Positions 46,689 through 54,929 of a DNA stretch of 64,000 nt are shown piece after piece (the stretch's first letter is position 1; every line of letters starts with the position of its first letter). Source of the DNA: Streptomyces sp. 135 (GTDB lineage: Bacteria; Actinomycetota; Actinomycetes; Streptomycetales; Streptomycetaceae); assembly GCF_020026305.1 (NCBI RefSeq), contig NZ_CP075691.1:3782001-3846000 (forward strand). The letters are read 5' to 3'. The notes below the pieces were generated by a model. The model saw only the letters and a program-made list of their open reading frames with translations. It had not been told where the DNA came from and did not search any database. The position numbers were made by a program, and so were the translations under genes.

Positions 46689-47807
46689 GTGGCTGAGATC
46701 CGGATTCCCGCTGACATGAAGCCCGCCGACGGACGTTTCGGCGCGGGCCCCTCCAAGGTGCGGACGGAGGCGCTGGACGCCCTGGCCGCCACCGGCACCT
46801 CCCTGCTCGGCACGTCCCACCGCCAGGCCCCGGTCAAGAACCTCGTGGGCCGGGTGCGTGAGGGCGTCAAGGACCTCTTCTCCCTCCCCGAGGGGTACGA
46901 GGTCATCCTGGGCAACGGCGGCTCGACCGCCTTCTGGGACGTGGCGACGCACGGACTGATCGAGAACAAGTCGCAGCACCTGAGCTTCGGCGAGTTCTCC
47001 TCCAAGTTCGCGAAGGCGGCGAAGCTCGCCCCGTGGCTGGCCGAGCCGTCCGTGATCACGAGCGACCCGGGCACGCACCCGGACCCCGCCGCGGAGGCGG
47101 GCGTCGACGTGTACGCCTTCACGCACAACGAGACGTCGACCGGCGTCGCGGCGCCCATCAAGCGCGTCGCGGGCGCCGACGAGGGCTCCCTGGTCCTGGT
47201 GGACGCCACGTCCGGCGCGGGCGGCCTGCCGGTCGACATCGCCGAGACGGACGTCTACTACTTCGCCCCGCAGAAGTCGTTCGCCTCGGACGGCGGCCTG
47301 TGGATCGGGGTGTTCTCCCCGGCGGCGATCGAGCGCGCCGAGCGGATCCACGCGTCCGGTCGGCACGTACCGGAGTTCTTCAGCCTGCCGACGGCGATCG
47401 ACAACTCCCGCAAGAACCAGACGTACAACACCCCGGCGCTCGCGACGCTCTTCCTGCTCGGTGAGCAGCTGGAGTGGATGAACTCCCAGGGCGGCCTGCG
47501 GTTCACCACCGGCCGCACCGCCGAGTCCTCCCGCACGCTGTACGGCTGGGCGGAGGAGTCCAAGTACGCGACGCCGTTCGTCACGGACCCGGCCAAGCGT
47601 TCGCAGGTCATCGGCACGATCGACTTCGCGGACGAGATCGACGCGGCGGCGGTGGCGAAGGCGCTGCGTGCGAACGGCATCGTGGACACGGAGCCGTACC
47701 GGAAGCTGGGGCGGAATCAGTTGCGGGTTGCGATGTTCCCGGCGATCGACCCGGCGGATGTCGCTGCGCTGACCCAGTGCGTTGATTACGTGATCGAGAA
47801 GCTGTAG
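46689..47807 (+). CDS. serC: phosphoserine aminotransferase
   Basis: A 372-residue PLP enzyme of serine synthesis: 3-phosphohydroxypyruvate plus glutamate gives phosphoserine plus 2-oxoglutarate. PLP-phosphate contacts lie in ILGNGGSTAFWD (about 74) and the Schiff-base Lys in YYFAPQKSFASDGG (about 197). The actinobacterial form starts MAEIRIPADMKPADGRF. GTG 46689 is preceded by a -10 box, not a ribosome-binding site. It follows the conservon by 17 bases but seems to have its own promoter. Confidence 0.95.
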   Translation: MAEIRIPADMKPADGRFGAGPSKVRTEALDALAATGTSLLGTSHRQAPVKNLVGRVREGVKDLFSLPEGYEVILGNGGSTAFWDVATHGLIENKSQHLSFGEFSSKFAKAAKLAPWLAEPSVITSDPGTHPDPAAEAGVDVYAFTHNETSTGVAAPIKRVAGADEGSLVLVDATSGAGGLPVDIAETDVYYFAPQKSFASDGGLWIGVFSPAAIERAERIHASGRHVPEFFSLPTAIDNSRKNQTYNTPALATLFLLGEQLEWMNSQGGLRFTTGRTAESSRTLYGWAEESKYATPFVTDPAKRSQVIGTIDFADEIDAAAVAKALRANGIVDTEPYRKLGRNQLRVAMFPAIDPADVAALTQCVDYVIEKL

Positions 47808-47858
47808 CGCGTCGGTTCTTCGGGTGCGGGTGGGCTGTGGCTGGTCGCGCAGTTCCCC

Positions 47859-47878
47859 GCGCCCCTGACGGGGGGCGC
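47859..47878. terminator. hairpin terminator between convergent genes
   Basis: GCGCCCC, 6-base loop, GGGGCGC, placed between the serC stop and the stop of the convergent ABC permease. It belongs to the widespread Streptomyces intergenic sequence type CTGGTCGCGCAGTTCCCCGC that starts at 47841. Confidence 0.7.
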
Positions 47879-47881
47879 CCC

Positions 47882-48712
47882 TTACCGGCTCAGCTGCTTG
47901 AACTTCCGTACCGCCAGCGGCAGGAAGACCAGCGAGATCACCACCGGCCACACCACGGCCATCAGTACGGCATGCTGCTCGACCCAGGTGGAGCCTCCCG
48001 CGCCCGGGTTGCCGAACAGCTCCCGCGTGGCGGTGCCCGTCGACGAGACCGGGTTCCACGCGGCGACCGGCGCCAGCCAGCCCGGCATCAGGGACGGCGC
48101 CACGAAGACGCTGGAGATCATCGTGAGCGGGAAGGCCACCGCGTAGAGGCCGCCCGCCGCCTCCGGGGTCGGCACGACGAGGCCGAGAAAGACCCCCACC
48201 CAGATCAGGCTGAACCGCAGGAACAGCAGCAGCCCGAAGGCGAGCGCGGTGTCGAGGAACCCGGCGCTGGAGCGCCAGCCGATGGCAAGCGCGGTCAGCG
48301 CGAGGATGGCCAGCTCCGCGCAGGCCACGACGAGGTCGGCGGCGCCGCGCCCGGACGCGACCGCCGAGGGGGCCATCGGCATGGAGCGGAAGCGGTCGAT
48401 GACACCCTTGGAGGCGTCCGTGACGACGGCCATGGCGGTGTTCATGAAGCCGAAGGCCATGGTCATCACGAACATGCCGGGCATCAGGAACTGCTTGTAG
48501 TCGCCGTCGTCCCCGCCGCCGGGCACCTTCATGGCCTCGCCGAAGACGAAGCCGTAGAGGAGTACGGAGATGATGGGGAAGCCCAGTTGCCAGGCGATGG
48601 TGACGGGCTGGCGCAGGAAGTGCGTGAGGTAGCGCCGGGTGACGTTCGCACAGTCGGCGAAGGCCCAGAAGAGCCGGCCGTGCGAGGTGTCGGCGGTGAG
48701 GGCGACGCTCAT
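47882..48712 (-). CDS. ABC-2 type exporter permease (DrrB-like)
   Basis: A 276-residue membrane protein with six helices, for example LGFPIISVLLYGFVFGE, LAFGLLLFLRFSLIWVGVFLG and AVLMAVVWPVVISLVFLPL, and the ABC-2 signature region ASKGVIDRFRSMPMAPSAVA. The ATG overlaps the ATPase stop (ATGA). With the ATPase it forms a daunorubicin-resistance type exporter; the drug is unknown. Confidence 0.92.
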   Translation of the reverse strand: MSVALTADTSHGRLFWAFADCANVTRRYLTHFLRQPVTIAWQLGFPIISVLLYGFVFGEAMKVPGGGDDGDYKQFLMPGMFVMTMAFGFMNTAMAVVTDASKGVIDRFRSMPMAPSAVASGRGAADLVVACAELAILALTALAIGWRSSAGFLDTALAFGLLLFLRFSLIWVGVFLGLVVPTPEAAGGLYAVAFPLTMISSVFVAPSLMPGWLAPVAAWNPVSSTGTATRELFGNPGAGGSTWVEQHAVLMAVVWPVVISLVFLPLAVRKFKQLSR

Positions 48713-49746
48713 GCCGCGACCTCCTTCTCCAGGTGGGTGGGCGCCGCGGTGGCGGCGGTCTCGGCGGCCTCGGAGGGCTGACCGGTCAGGCGCAGGAACA
48801 CCTCGTCCAGGCTCGGCCTGCGCAGGCCGATGTCCTCGACGGCGACGCCTTGGTCCTGGAGGGTGCGCGCCACGTCCGTGAGGGCGGCGACGCGGTCGGT
48901 CACGGCGGCCTGCACGCGGCGTTCCACGGCGACGACGAGCGGTTCGCCGGCACAGACCCGGGCGACGGCCCGCACGGCGGCGGGCAGGTCGGCGGCCTCG
49001 CGCACGACGACGTCGAGGTGGCTGCCGCCCACGGTGTTCTTCAGGCCGTCGGGGGTGTCGTCGGCGATGGCCCGGCCCCGGTCGATGACGGTGACGCGGG
49101 AGGCGAGTCGGTCGGCCTCCTCCAGATACTGCGTGGTGAGCAGCACGGTCGTGCCGCCCGCGACCAACTCCCGCACGGTGTCCCACACTTCGAGGCGGCT
49201 GCGCGGGTCGAGCCCGGTGGTCGGCTCGTCCAGGAAGAGCACGGCGGGCGCCAGGATCATCGAGGCGGCGAGGTCGAGCCTGCGCCGCATGCCGCCGCTG
49301 TACTGGCCCGCGCCCTTCTCCGCCGCGTCCTGGAGGTGGAACTGCTCCAGGAGTTCTTCGGCGCGCAGCGCGGCGCGGCGGGCGCCGAGGTGGAAGAGGC
49401 GGCCGAACATCTCCAGGTTCTGCCGGCCGGTCAGGATCTCGTCGACCGCGGCGTACTGGCCGGTGAGGCCGATGCGGGCACGGACCGACGCGGGTTCGCG
49501 CACCACGTCGGCGCCGGCCACCTCGGCGCGGCCGCCGTCGAGCCGTACGAGGGTGGAGAGGATCCGCACGGCGGTGGTCTTGCCCGCGCCGTTGGGGCCG
49601 AGCAGGCCGTGCACGGTGCCCTGCTCGACGTGGAGATCGAAGCCGTCCAGGGCGTACTTGTCCCCGTACCGCTTCTGGAGCCCTTCGGCCCGCACCGCGA
49701 AGCCGTTCCTGTTTCCGTTCCCGTTTCCGTTCCTGTCCCTGTTCAT
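48709..49746 (-). CDS. ABC exporter ATP-binding protein (DrrA-like)
   Basis: A 345-residue nucleotide-binding protein. Walker A GPNGAGKTT (about 55), signature QYSGGMRRRLDLAASM (about 155), Walker B VLFLDEPTTGLDPRSR, then a C-terminal 110-residue DrrA extension ending in RRPSLDEVFLRLTGQ. A short Asn-Gly repeat (NRDRNGNGNGNRNG) at the N-terminus is encoded by a hexamer-like tract at 49706-49743. ATG 49746 follows GGAGGG. Divergent from the TetR gene, whose product probably represses it. Confidence 0.93.
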   Translation of the reverse strand: MNRDRNGNGNGNRNGFAVRAEGLQKRYGDKYALDGFDLHVEQGTVHGLLGPNGAGKTTAVRILSTLVRLDGGRAEVAGADVVREPASVRARIGLTGQYAAVDEILTGRQNLEMFGRLFHLGARRAALRAEELLEQFHLQDAAEKGAGQYSGGMRRRLDLAASMILAPAVLFLDEPTTGLDPRSRLEVWDTVRELVAGGTTVLLTTQYLEEADRLASRVTVIDRGRAIADDTPDGLKNTVGGSHLDVVVREAADLPAAVRAVARVCAGEPLVVAVERRVQAAVTDRVAALTDVARTLQDQGVAVEDIGLRRPSLDEVFLRLTGQPSEAAETAATAAPTHLEKEVAA

Positions 49747-49780
49747 CGCCCGCCCTCCGGTCCTGCGGCGCCCCGCTTCT

Positions 49781-49840
49781 GGGTACGCCGTACTCAGTTG
49801 AGAGTACACCGTACCCAGTTCTCGTGGGTACACCGTACCC
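49781..49840. promoter_or_regulatory. three palindromic TetR operators
   Basis: GGGTACGCCGTACTC (49781-49795), GAGTACACCGTACCC (49802-49816) and GGGTACACCGTACCC (49826-49840) are copies of GGGTAC-N-CCGTACCC with centres 21 and 24 bases apart, that is about two helical turns. They fill the gap between the exporter and TetR genes, so one repressor should control both directions, probably binding cooperatively. Confidence 0.8.
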
Positions 49841-49858
49841 AATTTTTGCCGGGGCGAT

Positions 49859-49864
49859 TAGGGT
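49859..49864 (+). promoter_or_regulatory. -10 hexamer of the TetR gene, leaderless
   Basis: TAGGGT, 6 bases before the ATG at 49871, with no ribosome-binding site. The third operator copy covers the -35 position, fitting autorepression. Confidence 0.55.
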
Positions 49865-49870
49865 GAGTAC

Positions 49871-50638
49871 ATGACGAGCACGAACGGCGGCGACGACCGG
49901 CGCACCGGCAGCGACATCTCACGGAGCCTGGAGCTTCTCTGGGACGAGGCCGCGCGCCCCACGCGCGGCCCCAAGCCGGCCCTCACCCTGGACCGGATCG
50001 TCACCGAGGCGGTGCGCCTCGCGGACGCCGAGGGGATCGCGGCGGTCTCGATGCGCAGGCTCGCCACGGAGCTGGGGACGGGCACGATGTCCCTGTACCG
50101 CTACGTCCCCGGCAAGGGCGTCCTCCTCGACCTGATGCTGGACCGCGTCTACGCGCCGCCGGAGGAGGACGCCCCCTGGACGGGCGGGTGGCGCGAGGGC
50201 GTCGAGACGTACGCACGCGAGACCCTCGTCCGCTACCGCCGCCACCCCTGGCTGCTCCACGTCAACCAGGCCCGTCCGGTGCTCGGCCCCGGCGCGGTCG
50301 GCGGCCTGGACCGGACCCTGTCACGGATCAGGACGATGGGCCTGACCGACCCCGAACTGATCGGCGTCATCGTGATGGTGGAGGGCTACGTCACCGGCGC
50401 CGCCCGCACCCAGGTGCACGAGATGGAGGCGGCGCAGACGACCGGCCTGTCGGACCAGGCGTTCTGGGAGGCGCAGACGCCGACCCTCGACCGCGCCATG
50501 CGCAGCGGCCGCTACCCCACGCTCGCGACGCTCTCCCACGACGCGTTCGGCACGGACTTCGACCACTTCGAGTTCGGTCTGCAGCGCCTCCTGGACGGCC
50601 TGGACGTCATGGTCGCCCGGCGCGAACAGGACACGTGA
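49871..50638 (+). CDS. TetR-family repressor with TetR_C domain
   Basis: A 255-residue regulator. The helix-turn-helix is at about 50-85 (AVRLADAEGIAAVSMRRLAT, then MSLYRYVPGKGVLLDLMLD), after an unusually long 45-residue head. The C-terminal domain (WREGVETYARETLVRYRRHP, RTMGLTDPELIGVIVMVEGY) is of the TetR_C/drug-binding kind. The divergent exporter and three shared operators strongly suggest it senses the drug that the exporter removes. Confidence 0.93.
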   Translation: MTSTNGGDDRRTGSDISRSLELLWDEAARPTRGPKPALTLDRIVTEAVRLADAEGIAAVSMRRLATELGTGTMSLYRYVPGKGVLLDLMLDRVYAPPEEDAPWTGGWREGVETYARETLVRYRRHPWLLHVNQARPVLGPGAVGGLDRTLSRIRTMGLTDPELIGVIVMVEGYVTGAARTQVHEMEAAQTTGLSDQAFWEAQTPTLDRAMRSGRYPTLATLSHDAFGTDFDHFEFGLQRLLDGLDVMVARREQDT

Positions 50639-50669
50639 CCGGGACGCGTGACCGGGACGCGTGACCCGG
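50631..50669. repeat. 13-base tandem repeat, three copies
   Basis: Units ACACGTGACCGGG, ACGCGTGACCGGG and ACGCGTGACCCGG at 50631, 50644 and 50657. The first includes the TetR stop codon. Nothing suggests a function. Confidence 0.7.
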
Positions 50670-50683
50670 AAGGCTCCTGCCTC

Positions 50684-51682
50684 TCAGCGCCTGCGCGTCA
50701 GCCGCTTCAGCCCGAAGAAGACGAGCAGCACCGCCCCGGCCACGATCGCCCCGGTCTTGAGTCCGCCGTCGAGGCCCCCGCTCCCCGGGGAGCCGTCCGA
50801 ACCACCGCCGCCGCCCGACGCCGGACCGGAGCCGCCCCCGCCCTTGCCGCGCACCTCCACGGGCGTGACCTGGCTCTGCGCGCCCTCGGTGCCGTACATC
50901 AGGGTCGTGCCGTCCGGGGTGTACGTCACCGACTCGCCCTGCCGCTGGAAGGGCACGCTCAGCCGCCCTTCCCGCTCGGGCTTCTTCCCCGCGCCCTTCC
51001 AGGCGTAGGAGATCCCGCCGAAGTACCCGCGCAGGGCCAGCTGTTCGCCGTCGGGCGAGAAGGCGCCGTCCGTCACCCACAGGTCGGTGTCGGCGATCTT
51101 CTTGAAGACGTTCGTCCCGGAGGCGGACATCTCGGCGGGCCCTTCGTAGAGGCTGCCGCCCTCCTCCTTCTTGTCGGCGATGTAGATCCGCCCGGTCTTC
51201 GGATGCACCATCAGCGCCTCCGCGTCCCGCGCCCCGTCGGCGTACTTCACGACGTACTGCGTGGCGCGCACGGTCTGGTCCTTCAGCGTCTTCGGCTCGG
51301 GCAGCTTGTAGATCCACACGTTCGGCCAGGTGCCGCCGAGGTTGTCGCCGATGTCGCCGACGTAGAGGTTGCCGTCGGCGCCCACCGAGATCGCCTCCAC
51401 GTCACGGGGCGCGCCGACCCCGCTCATGGTGACGGTGGCGACCGTCTTGCCGGTCCTGGAGTCGACCGCGTACAGATAGGCACCCTTGTCCTGGTCGTTG
51501 TGCGTCCAGTAGACGCGCGGGTGGGCGCGGGAGGCGGCCAGGCCGCTGGACTCGACGATCCGCGGGTCCTTGACGGTGAACCCGTCGTGGCCGTCGGCCG
51601 AGGCGGTCGTGAGGGACCCCCCGGCGACGAGGAGCAGCACGGCACCGGCGAGGACGGGAGGAAGAGACCGAGGCGAACGCAT
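50684..51682 (-). CDS. secreted, membrane-anchored beta-propeller-like protein
   Basis: A 332-residue exported protein: signal peptide (PPVLAGAVLLLVAGGSLTTASA), an extracellular propeller-like domain with repeated strands such as YLYAVDSRTGKTVATVTM, YVGDIGDN and IYIADKKEEGG, a Gly/Ser-rich linker, then a C-terminal helix (GAIVAGAVLLVFFGL) and the basic tail KRLTRRR, a tail-anchor without an LPxTG sortase motif. WTHNDQDK and VEAISVGADGNLYVGDIGDN look conserved. Probably binds or cleaves something at the cell surface; no catalytic motif was identified. Confidence 0.75.
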   Translation of the reverse strand: MRSPRSLPPVLAGAVLLLVAGGSLTTASADGHDGFTVKDPRIVESSGLAASRAHPRVYWTHNDQDKGAYLYAVDSRTGKTVATVTMSGVGAPRDVEAISVGADGNLYVGDIGDNLGGTWPNVWIYKLPEPKTLKDQTVRATQYVVKYADGARDAEALMVHPKTGRIYIADKKEEGGSLYEGPAEMSASGTNVFKKIADTDLWVTDGAFSPDGEQLALRGYFGGISYAWKGAGKKPEREGRLSVPFQRQGESVTYTPDGTTLMYGTEGAQSQVTPVEVRGKGGGGSGPASGGGGGSDGSPGSGGLDGGLKTGAIVAGAVLLVFFGLKRLTRRR

Positions 51683-51768
51683 GGGCCCAAGCGTGCCATC
51701 CGCGCGGCGGGCGGGGCGTGCTGAGCCTCACATCGCAGGTGGCGGGGGTGATCGGCCATGATGTGCGG

Positions 51769-52470
51769 ATGCTGAGGTTCATGTTCGTCGGCGACTCGAT
51801 GACGATAGGGAGCGCCGGGGAACACACCTGGCGCTACCGGATGTGGCAGCACCTGCGCGAGACCCTCGGCGACGGGGGCTTCGCCGTGGTGGGGCCTCGC
51901 AGCACCCTCTACGACCAGGCGGCGGGCGCGCCCCTCTCCCACGACTACGCCGGCGCGGACCCGGACTTCCCCCGCCACCACCTCGCGGGCTGGGGCGAGG
52001 GCTGGCTGCACATGGCGCCGCGCGTCGCGGACGCGCTGACCCGCGACCCCGCCGACGTCCTGCTGGTCTCGCTGGGCCTGATAGACCTCGGCTTCTACAC
52101 GAACGCGGAGCAGACGGCCGGCAACGTCCGGGAGTTCATCGCGCGGGCCCGCACGGCGAATCCGCGGATCCGCATGGTGCTCCTGCCGGTGATACCGAAC
52201 ATCCGGGCCGCGTCGGACGCGCCGTTCGCCGCCGAGGTCGACCGCTTCAACGAACTCCTCGCGAAGACGGTCGCCGACCTGGACACGGGCCGCTCCCCGC
52301 TGCTCCTGGCCTCGCCCCCGCCCTCGTACGACATCGCTCTCGACACCTACGACGGTACGCATCCGAACGCGAGCGGCGAGCACAAGCTGGCCGGGGCCTT
52401 CGCGGACGCGATGGCGCAGGCGTGGGGTATCGGCGGCCCTTACACGGCGCTCATGCGGCCCATCGGCTGA
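51769..52470 (+). CDS. SGNH/GDSL hydrolase
   Basis: A 233-residue SGNH esterase/lipase. Block I FVGDSMTIGS carries the nucleophile Ser (about 10); block V YDGTHPNASGEH carries the Asp/His pair near 205. No signal peptide is evident, so it is cytoplasmic. The chosen ATG (MLRFMFVGD) has a CATGAT -10-like hexamer 6 bases upstream, suggesting leaderless translation; an upstream extension is open but not family-like. Its 3' end overlaps the convergent metallo-beta-lactamase gene by 20 bases. Confidence 0.85.
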   Translation: MLRFMFVGDSMTIGSAGEHTWRYRMWQHLRETLGDGGFAVVGPRSTLYDQAAGAPLSHDYAGADPDFPRHHLAGWGEGWLHMAPRVADALTRDPADVLLVSLGLIDLGFYTNAEQTAGNVREFIARARTANPRIRMVLLPVIPNIRAASDAPFAAEVDRFNELLAKTVADLDTGRSPLLLASPPPSYDIALDTYDGTHPNASGEHKLAGAFADAMAQAWGIGGPYTALMRPIG

Positions 52471-53341
52471 CGGCGAACTTACCGCCCTCCCGGCGCACTT
52501 GGGCCGCGCCGGCCCCGCGGAAGTGCGCGGGGACGACCAGCTCCCGCTCGTCCGCGGCCCGGCCGAGGATCCGCACGCGGGTCTCGGCGGCCTCCCGCGG
52601 GTCCGCGCACAGGCAGCTGCTGTGGTCGGGTTCGAGGACCTGCACCGGGGTGTGCAGCAGGTCGCCGACGAAGACGGCCCGGTCGGTGCCCGAGGCGAGG
52701 CGCAGGACGGACGAGCCGGGGGTGTGGCCGGGCGCGGCCTCCAGGGTGAGCTGGGCGTCGATGCGGTGGAAGCCGCTCCACAGCAAGGTCCGCCCGGCGC
52801 GGTCCACCGGCGCGACACTGTCCGTGAAGACCGGGTCGCGGCTCTCCTCGTCCGCGCCCCGGGGGCCGACGTGGGCGTGGTCGGCGGCCGGCATGAGGTA
52901 GGTGGCGTTGGGGAAGGTGGGCACCCAGTCGCCGTCCTGCTCCCGGGTGTTCCAGCCGACGTGGTCGCCGTGCAGGTGGGTGTTGACGACGATGTCGACG
53001 TCCTCGGGGCGCACCCCGGCGGCGGCCAGCCGGGCGAGGAAGCCGGTGTCGAGGTGCGCGAAGTGCGGCGCGTCCGGCCGGTCCCGGCCGTTGCCGACCC
53101 CGGTGTCGACGAGGACGGTCTTCCCCTCACTCCTGAGCACCCAGGTCTGTACGGCGGCCATGACCCGGCCGCTCTCGGGGTCCCAGAAGTCGGGCGCGAG
53201 CCAGTCGCGGTGCGCGTGCCACAGCTCCTCGGGCACGCCGGGCACGAGCGCGGCGGGCGGGAGGAAGGGCGCCTCCAGCTCGATGACGCGCCGGATCTCG
53301 ACCTCGCCCAACAGGAGGGGGCTGTCCGTGTGTTCGTCCAT
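52451..53341 (-). CDS. metallo-beta-lactamase-fold hydrolase
   Basis: A 296-residue MBL-fold enzyme. The metal motif HLHGDHVGWN (about residues 120-129) gives the zinc ligands His-x-His-x-Asp-His; further ligands are His in APGHTPGSS near 200 and Asp in VFVGDLLHTP near 222. This is the AttM/quorum-quenching-lactonase-like group, though substrates range widely. It is divergent from an AraC regulator with 111 bases between starts. Confidence 0.9.
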   Translation of the reverse strand: MDEHTDSPLLLGEVEIRRVIELEAPFLPPAALVPGVPEELWHAHRDWLAPDFWDPESGRVMAAVQTWVLRSEGKTVLVDTGVGNGRDRPDAPHFAHLDTGFLARLAAAGVRPEDVDIVVNTHLHGDHVGWNTREQDGDWVPTFPNATYLMPAADHAHVGPRGADEESRDPVFTDSVAPVDRAGRTLLWSGFHRIDAQLTLEAAPGHTPGSSVLRLASGTDRAVFVGDLLHTPVQVLEPDHSSCLCADPREAAETRVRILGRAADERELVVPAHFRGAGAAQVRREGGKFAVSRWAA

Positions 53342-53452
53342 GTGCTCGACGGTAGGGAGCGGGCAGTGAGCGCCTCAATGCCCCTGGCGCTCACCTGGAT
53401 ACGCGTACGCCTCACCGCCACCCTGCTGCGCCGCCCCTCTACGCTGCCTCCC

Positions 53453-54538
53453 ATGGACGTAGTGAGCGACGCGATCGCGGCGGCGCGGACCGGGCGGCCC
53501 GACGCCCACCGGGTCAGGGCCGCGGGCTCCTGGTGCACCCGGCTGCCCGCCTACGACGGGGTGGGCTTCCACGTGGTCCTGGAGGGCGGCTGCCGGCTGC
53601 TGCCGGACGACGGCGGGGTGCCGCTCACGCTCGCCACGGGTGACGCCGTGCTGCTGCCGCGCGGCGCGGGTCACGTCCTCGCGGACTCATCGGCCGACGC
53701 GGACACGGTGGCACGGGCGGTGCCCTTCGAGCGGTGGCGGCGGCCACCGGACCCGGGCGGTGAACAGCCTGGCCCGGCGGCGGAGTTGCTCTGCGGCAAG
53801 TACCGTTTCGACCGCCGCCACGCCCACCCGCTGCTCGCGGAGCTCCCGGAGGTCGTGCACCTGCCCCGGCGCGCCGGGCGCCATCCGGAGCTGCGGGCGG
53901 CGATCGGCCTGCTGGGCCGCGAGACGGGCGCGGCGCGCCCCGGGGCGGACGTGGCGGTCACCGGCCTCCTCGACCTGCTCCTCGTCTACATGGTGCGGGC
54001 CTGGGCGGCGGACCACGCATCGGGCCGGGGCTGGCCCGCAGCGCTCGGCGACCCGGTGGTCGCCGAGGCCCTGCGCCTCCTGCACTCCTCCCCCGAGGCC
54101 CCCTGGACCAACGACACCCTGGCCTCCCGCACCGGCGTCTCCCGCGCCACGCTCACCCGCCGCTTCACGGCCCTGGTGGGCCGCGCCCCGATGACGTACC
54201 TCACCTGGTGGCGCATGTCCCGGGCGGCCGCGCTCCTGCGCGACACGACGGCGCCCCTGGAGGCAGTGGCCCGCAGGGTGGGCTACGGCTCCCCGTACGC
54301 CCTCTCCCACGCGTTCACCCGGCAGTTCGGGCTCACCCCGGGTCGCTACCGGGCCCGGCACGGCCGCCCGGCGATCAGGCCGCCGCCCCCGTCAGCCGGT
54401 TCGCCAGCGTCGACATCGTGTACGTACCGATGCCGAGGACGACTTCGAGGGCGTTGCGCTCGGTGTGGCCCTGGGACAGGAACGCCTTCAGCTCCTCGTC
54501 ACCGACGCCGCCCGCCGTCGCCAGCACGGCCAGCGTGA
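53453..54538 (+). CDS. AraC-family regulator
   Basis: A 361-residue transcription factor. An N-terminal cupin domain (GFHVVLEGGCRLLPDDGGVP, LLPRGAGHVLAD) is followed by an AraC DNA-binding domain (about 215-305: LASRTGVSRATLTRRFTALV, RRVGYGSPYALSHAFTRQFG then LTPGRYRARH). It should control the divergent metallo-beta-lactamase gene. The last 55 residues are Arg/Pro-rich and overlap the convergent AhpD gene by 164 bases, which is unusual; a stop codon may have been lost after GRYRARHGR. Confidence 0.85.
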   Translation: MDVVSDAIAAARTGRPDAHRVRAAGSWCTRLPAYDGVGFHVVLEGGCRLLPDDGGVPLTLATGDAVLLPRGAGHVLADSSADADTVARAVPFERWRRPPDPGGEQPGPAAELLCGKYRFDRRHAHPLLAELPEVVHLPRRAGRHPELRAAIGLLGRETGAARPGADVAVTGLLDLLLVYMVRAWAADHASGRGWPAALGDPVVAEALRLLHSSPEAPWTNDTLASRTGVSRATLTRRFTALVGRAPMTYLTWWRMSRAAALLRDTTAPLEAVARRVGYGSPYALSHAFTRQFGLTPGRYRARHGRPAIRPPPPSAGSPASTSCTYRCRGRLRGRCARCGPGTGTPSAPRHRRRPPSPARPA

Positions 54539-54893
54539 ACTGCCGCACCGCTTCGAGGCGCACGTCCGGCAGCTCCCGCTGCTCGCGCAGGGCCGCCACC
54601 AGCTCCGGTCCCGCGCCCAGCTTGCGCAGCTTCCCCGTGTGCAGGGCCACGCAGACGTGGCAGTCGTTGCGGGCGGCGACCGTCATGATGACGACCTCGC
54701 GGGCCACGGGCTCCAGCGTCGTACGTTCGAAGGCGGCGCTCAACTCCAGGAAGCCGTTGAGCAGTTCCGGCGACTCGGCGAGCCGCGCCACGGCGTCCGG
54801 CAGCTGCCCGAAGGCCTGCGTCACCCGCTCCATGGCGGGGCGGGACGCGGCCGGCGCGCTCTGAACGGTGTGCTCGGTGAACCTGACGGACAT
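54375..54893 (-). CDS. carboxymuconolactone decarboxylase / AhpD-like peroxidase
   Basis: A 172-residue helical protein of the AhpD-like superfamily: VAREVVIMTVAARNDCHVCV carries the CxxC (Cys-His-Val-Cys, about 82-85) followed by the AHTGKLRKLG His, typical of alkylhydroperoxidase D-type proteins. It probably reduces peroxides or organic radicals. The ATG at 54893 follows AGGGGG. It is divergent from a MarR repressor with only 24 bases between start codons. Confidence 0.92.
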   Translation of the reverse strand: MSVRFTEHTVQSAPAASRPAMERVTQAFGQLPDAVARLAESPELLNGFLELSAAFERTTLEPVAREVVIMTVAARNDCHVCVALHTGKLRKLGAGPELVAALREQRELPDVRLEAVRQFTLAVLATAGGVGDEELKAFLSQGHTERNALEVVLGIGTYTMSTLANRLTGAAA

Positions 54894-54908
54894 GGCGTAC
54901 CCCCTACT

Positions 54909-54929
54909 ATCGACAACATGGTTGACGAT
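54909..54929. promoter_or_regulatory. MarR operator overlapping the marR start codon
   Basis: ATCGACAAC and GTTGACGAT flank the ATG (54918-54920) as an inverted repeat matching at 8 of 9 positions; a further GGTTGACGA half-site follows at 54944-54952. The left arm touches the -10 hexamer TACTAT (54905-54910), which is 7 bases from the ATG, so MarR bound here would block its own leaderless promoter and probably that of the AhpD gene. Confidence 0.65.
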
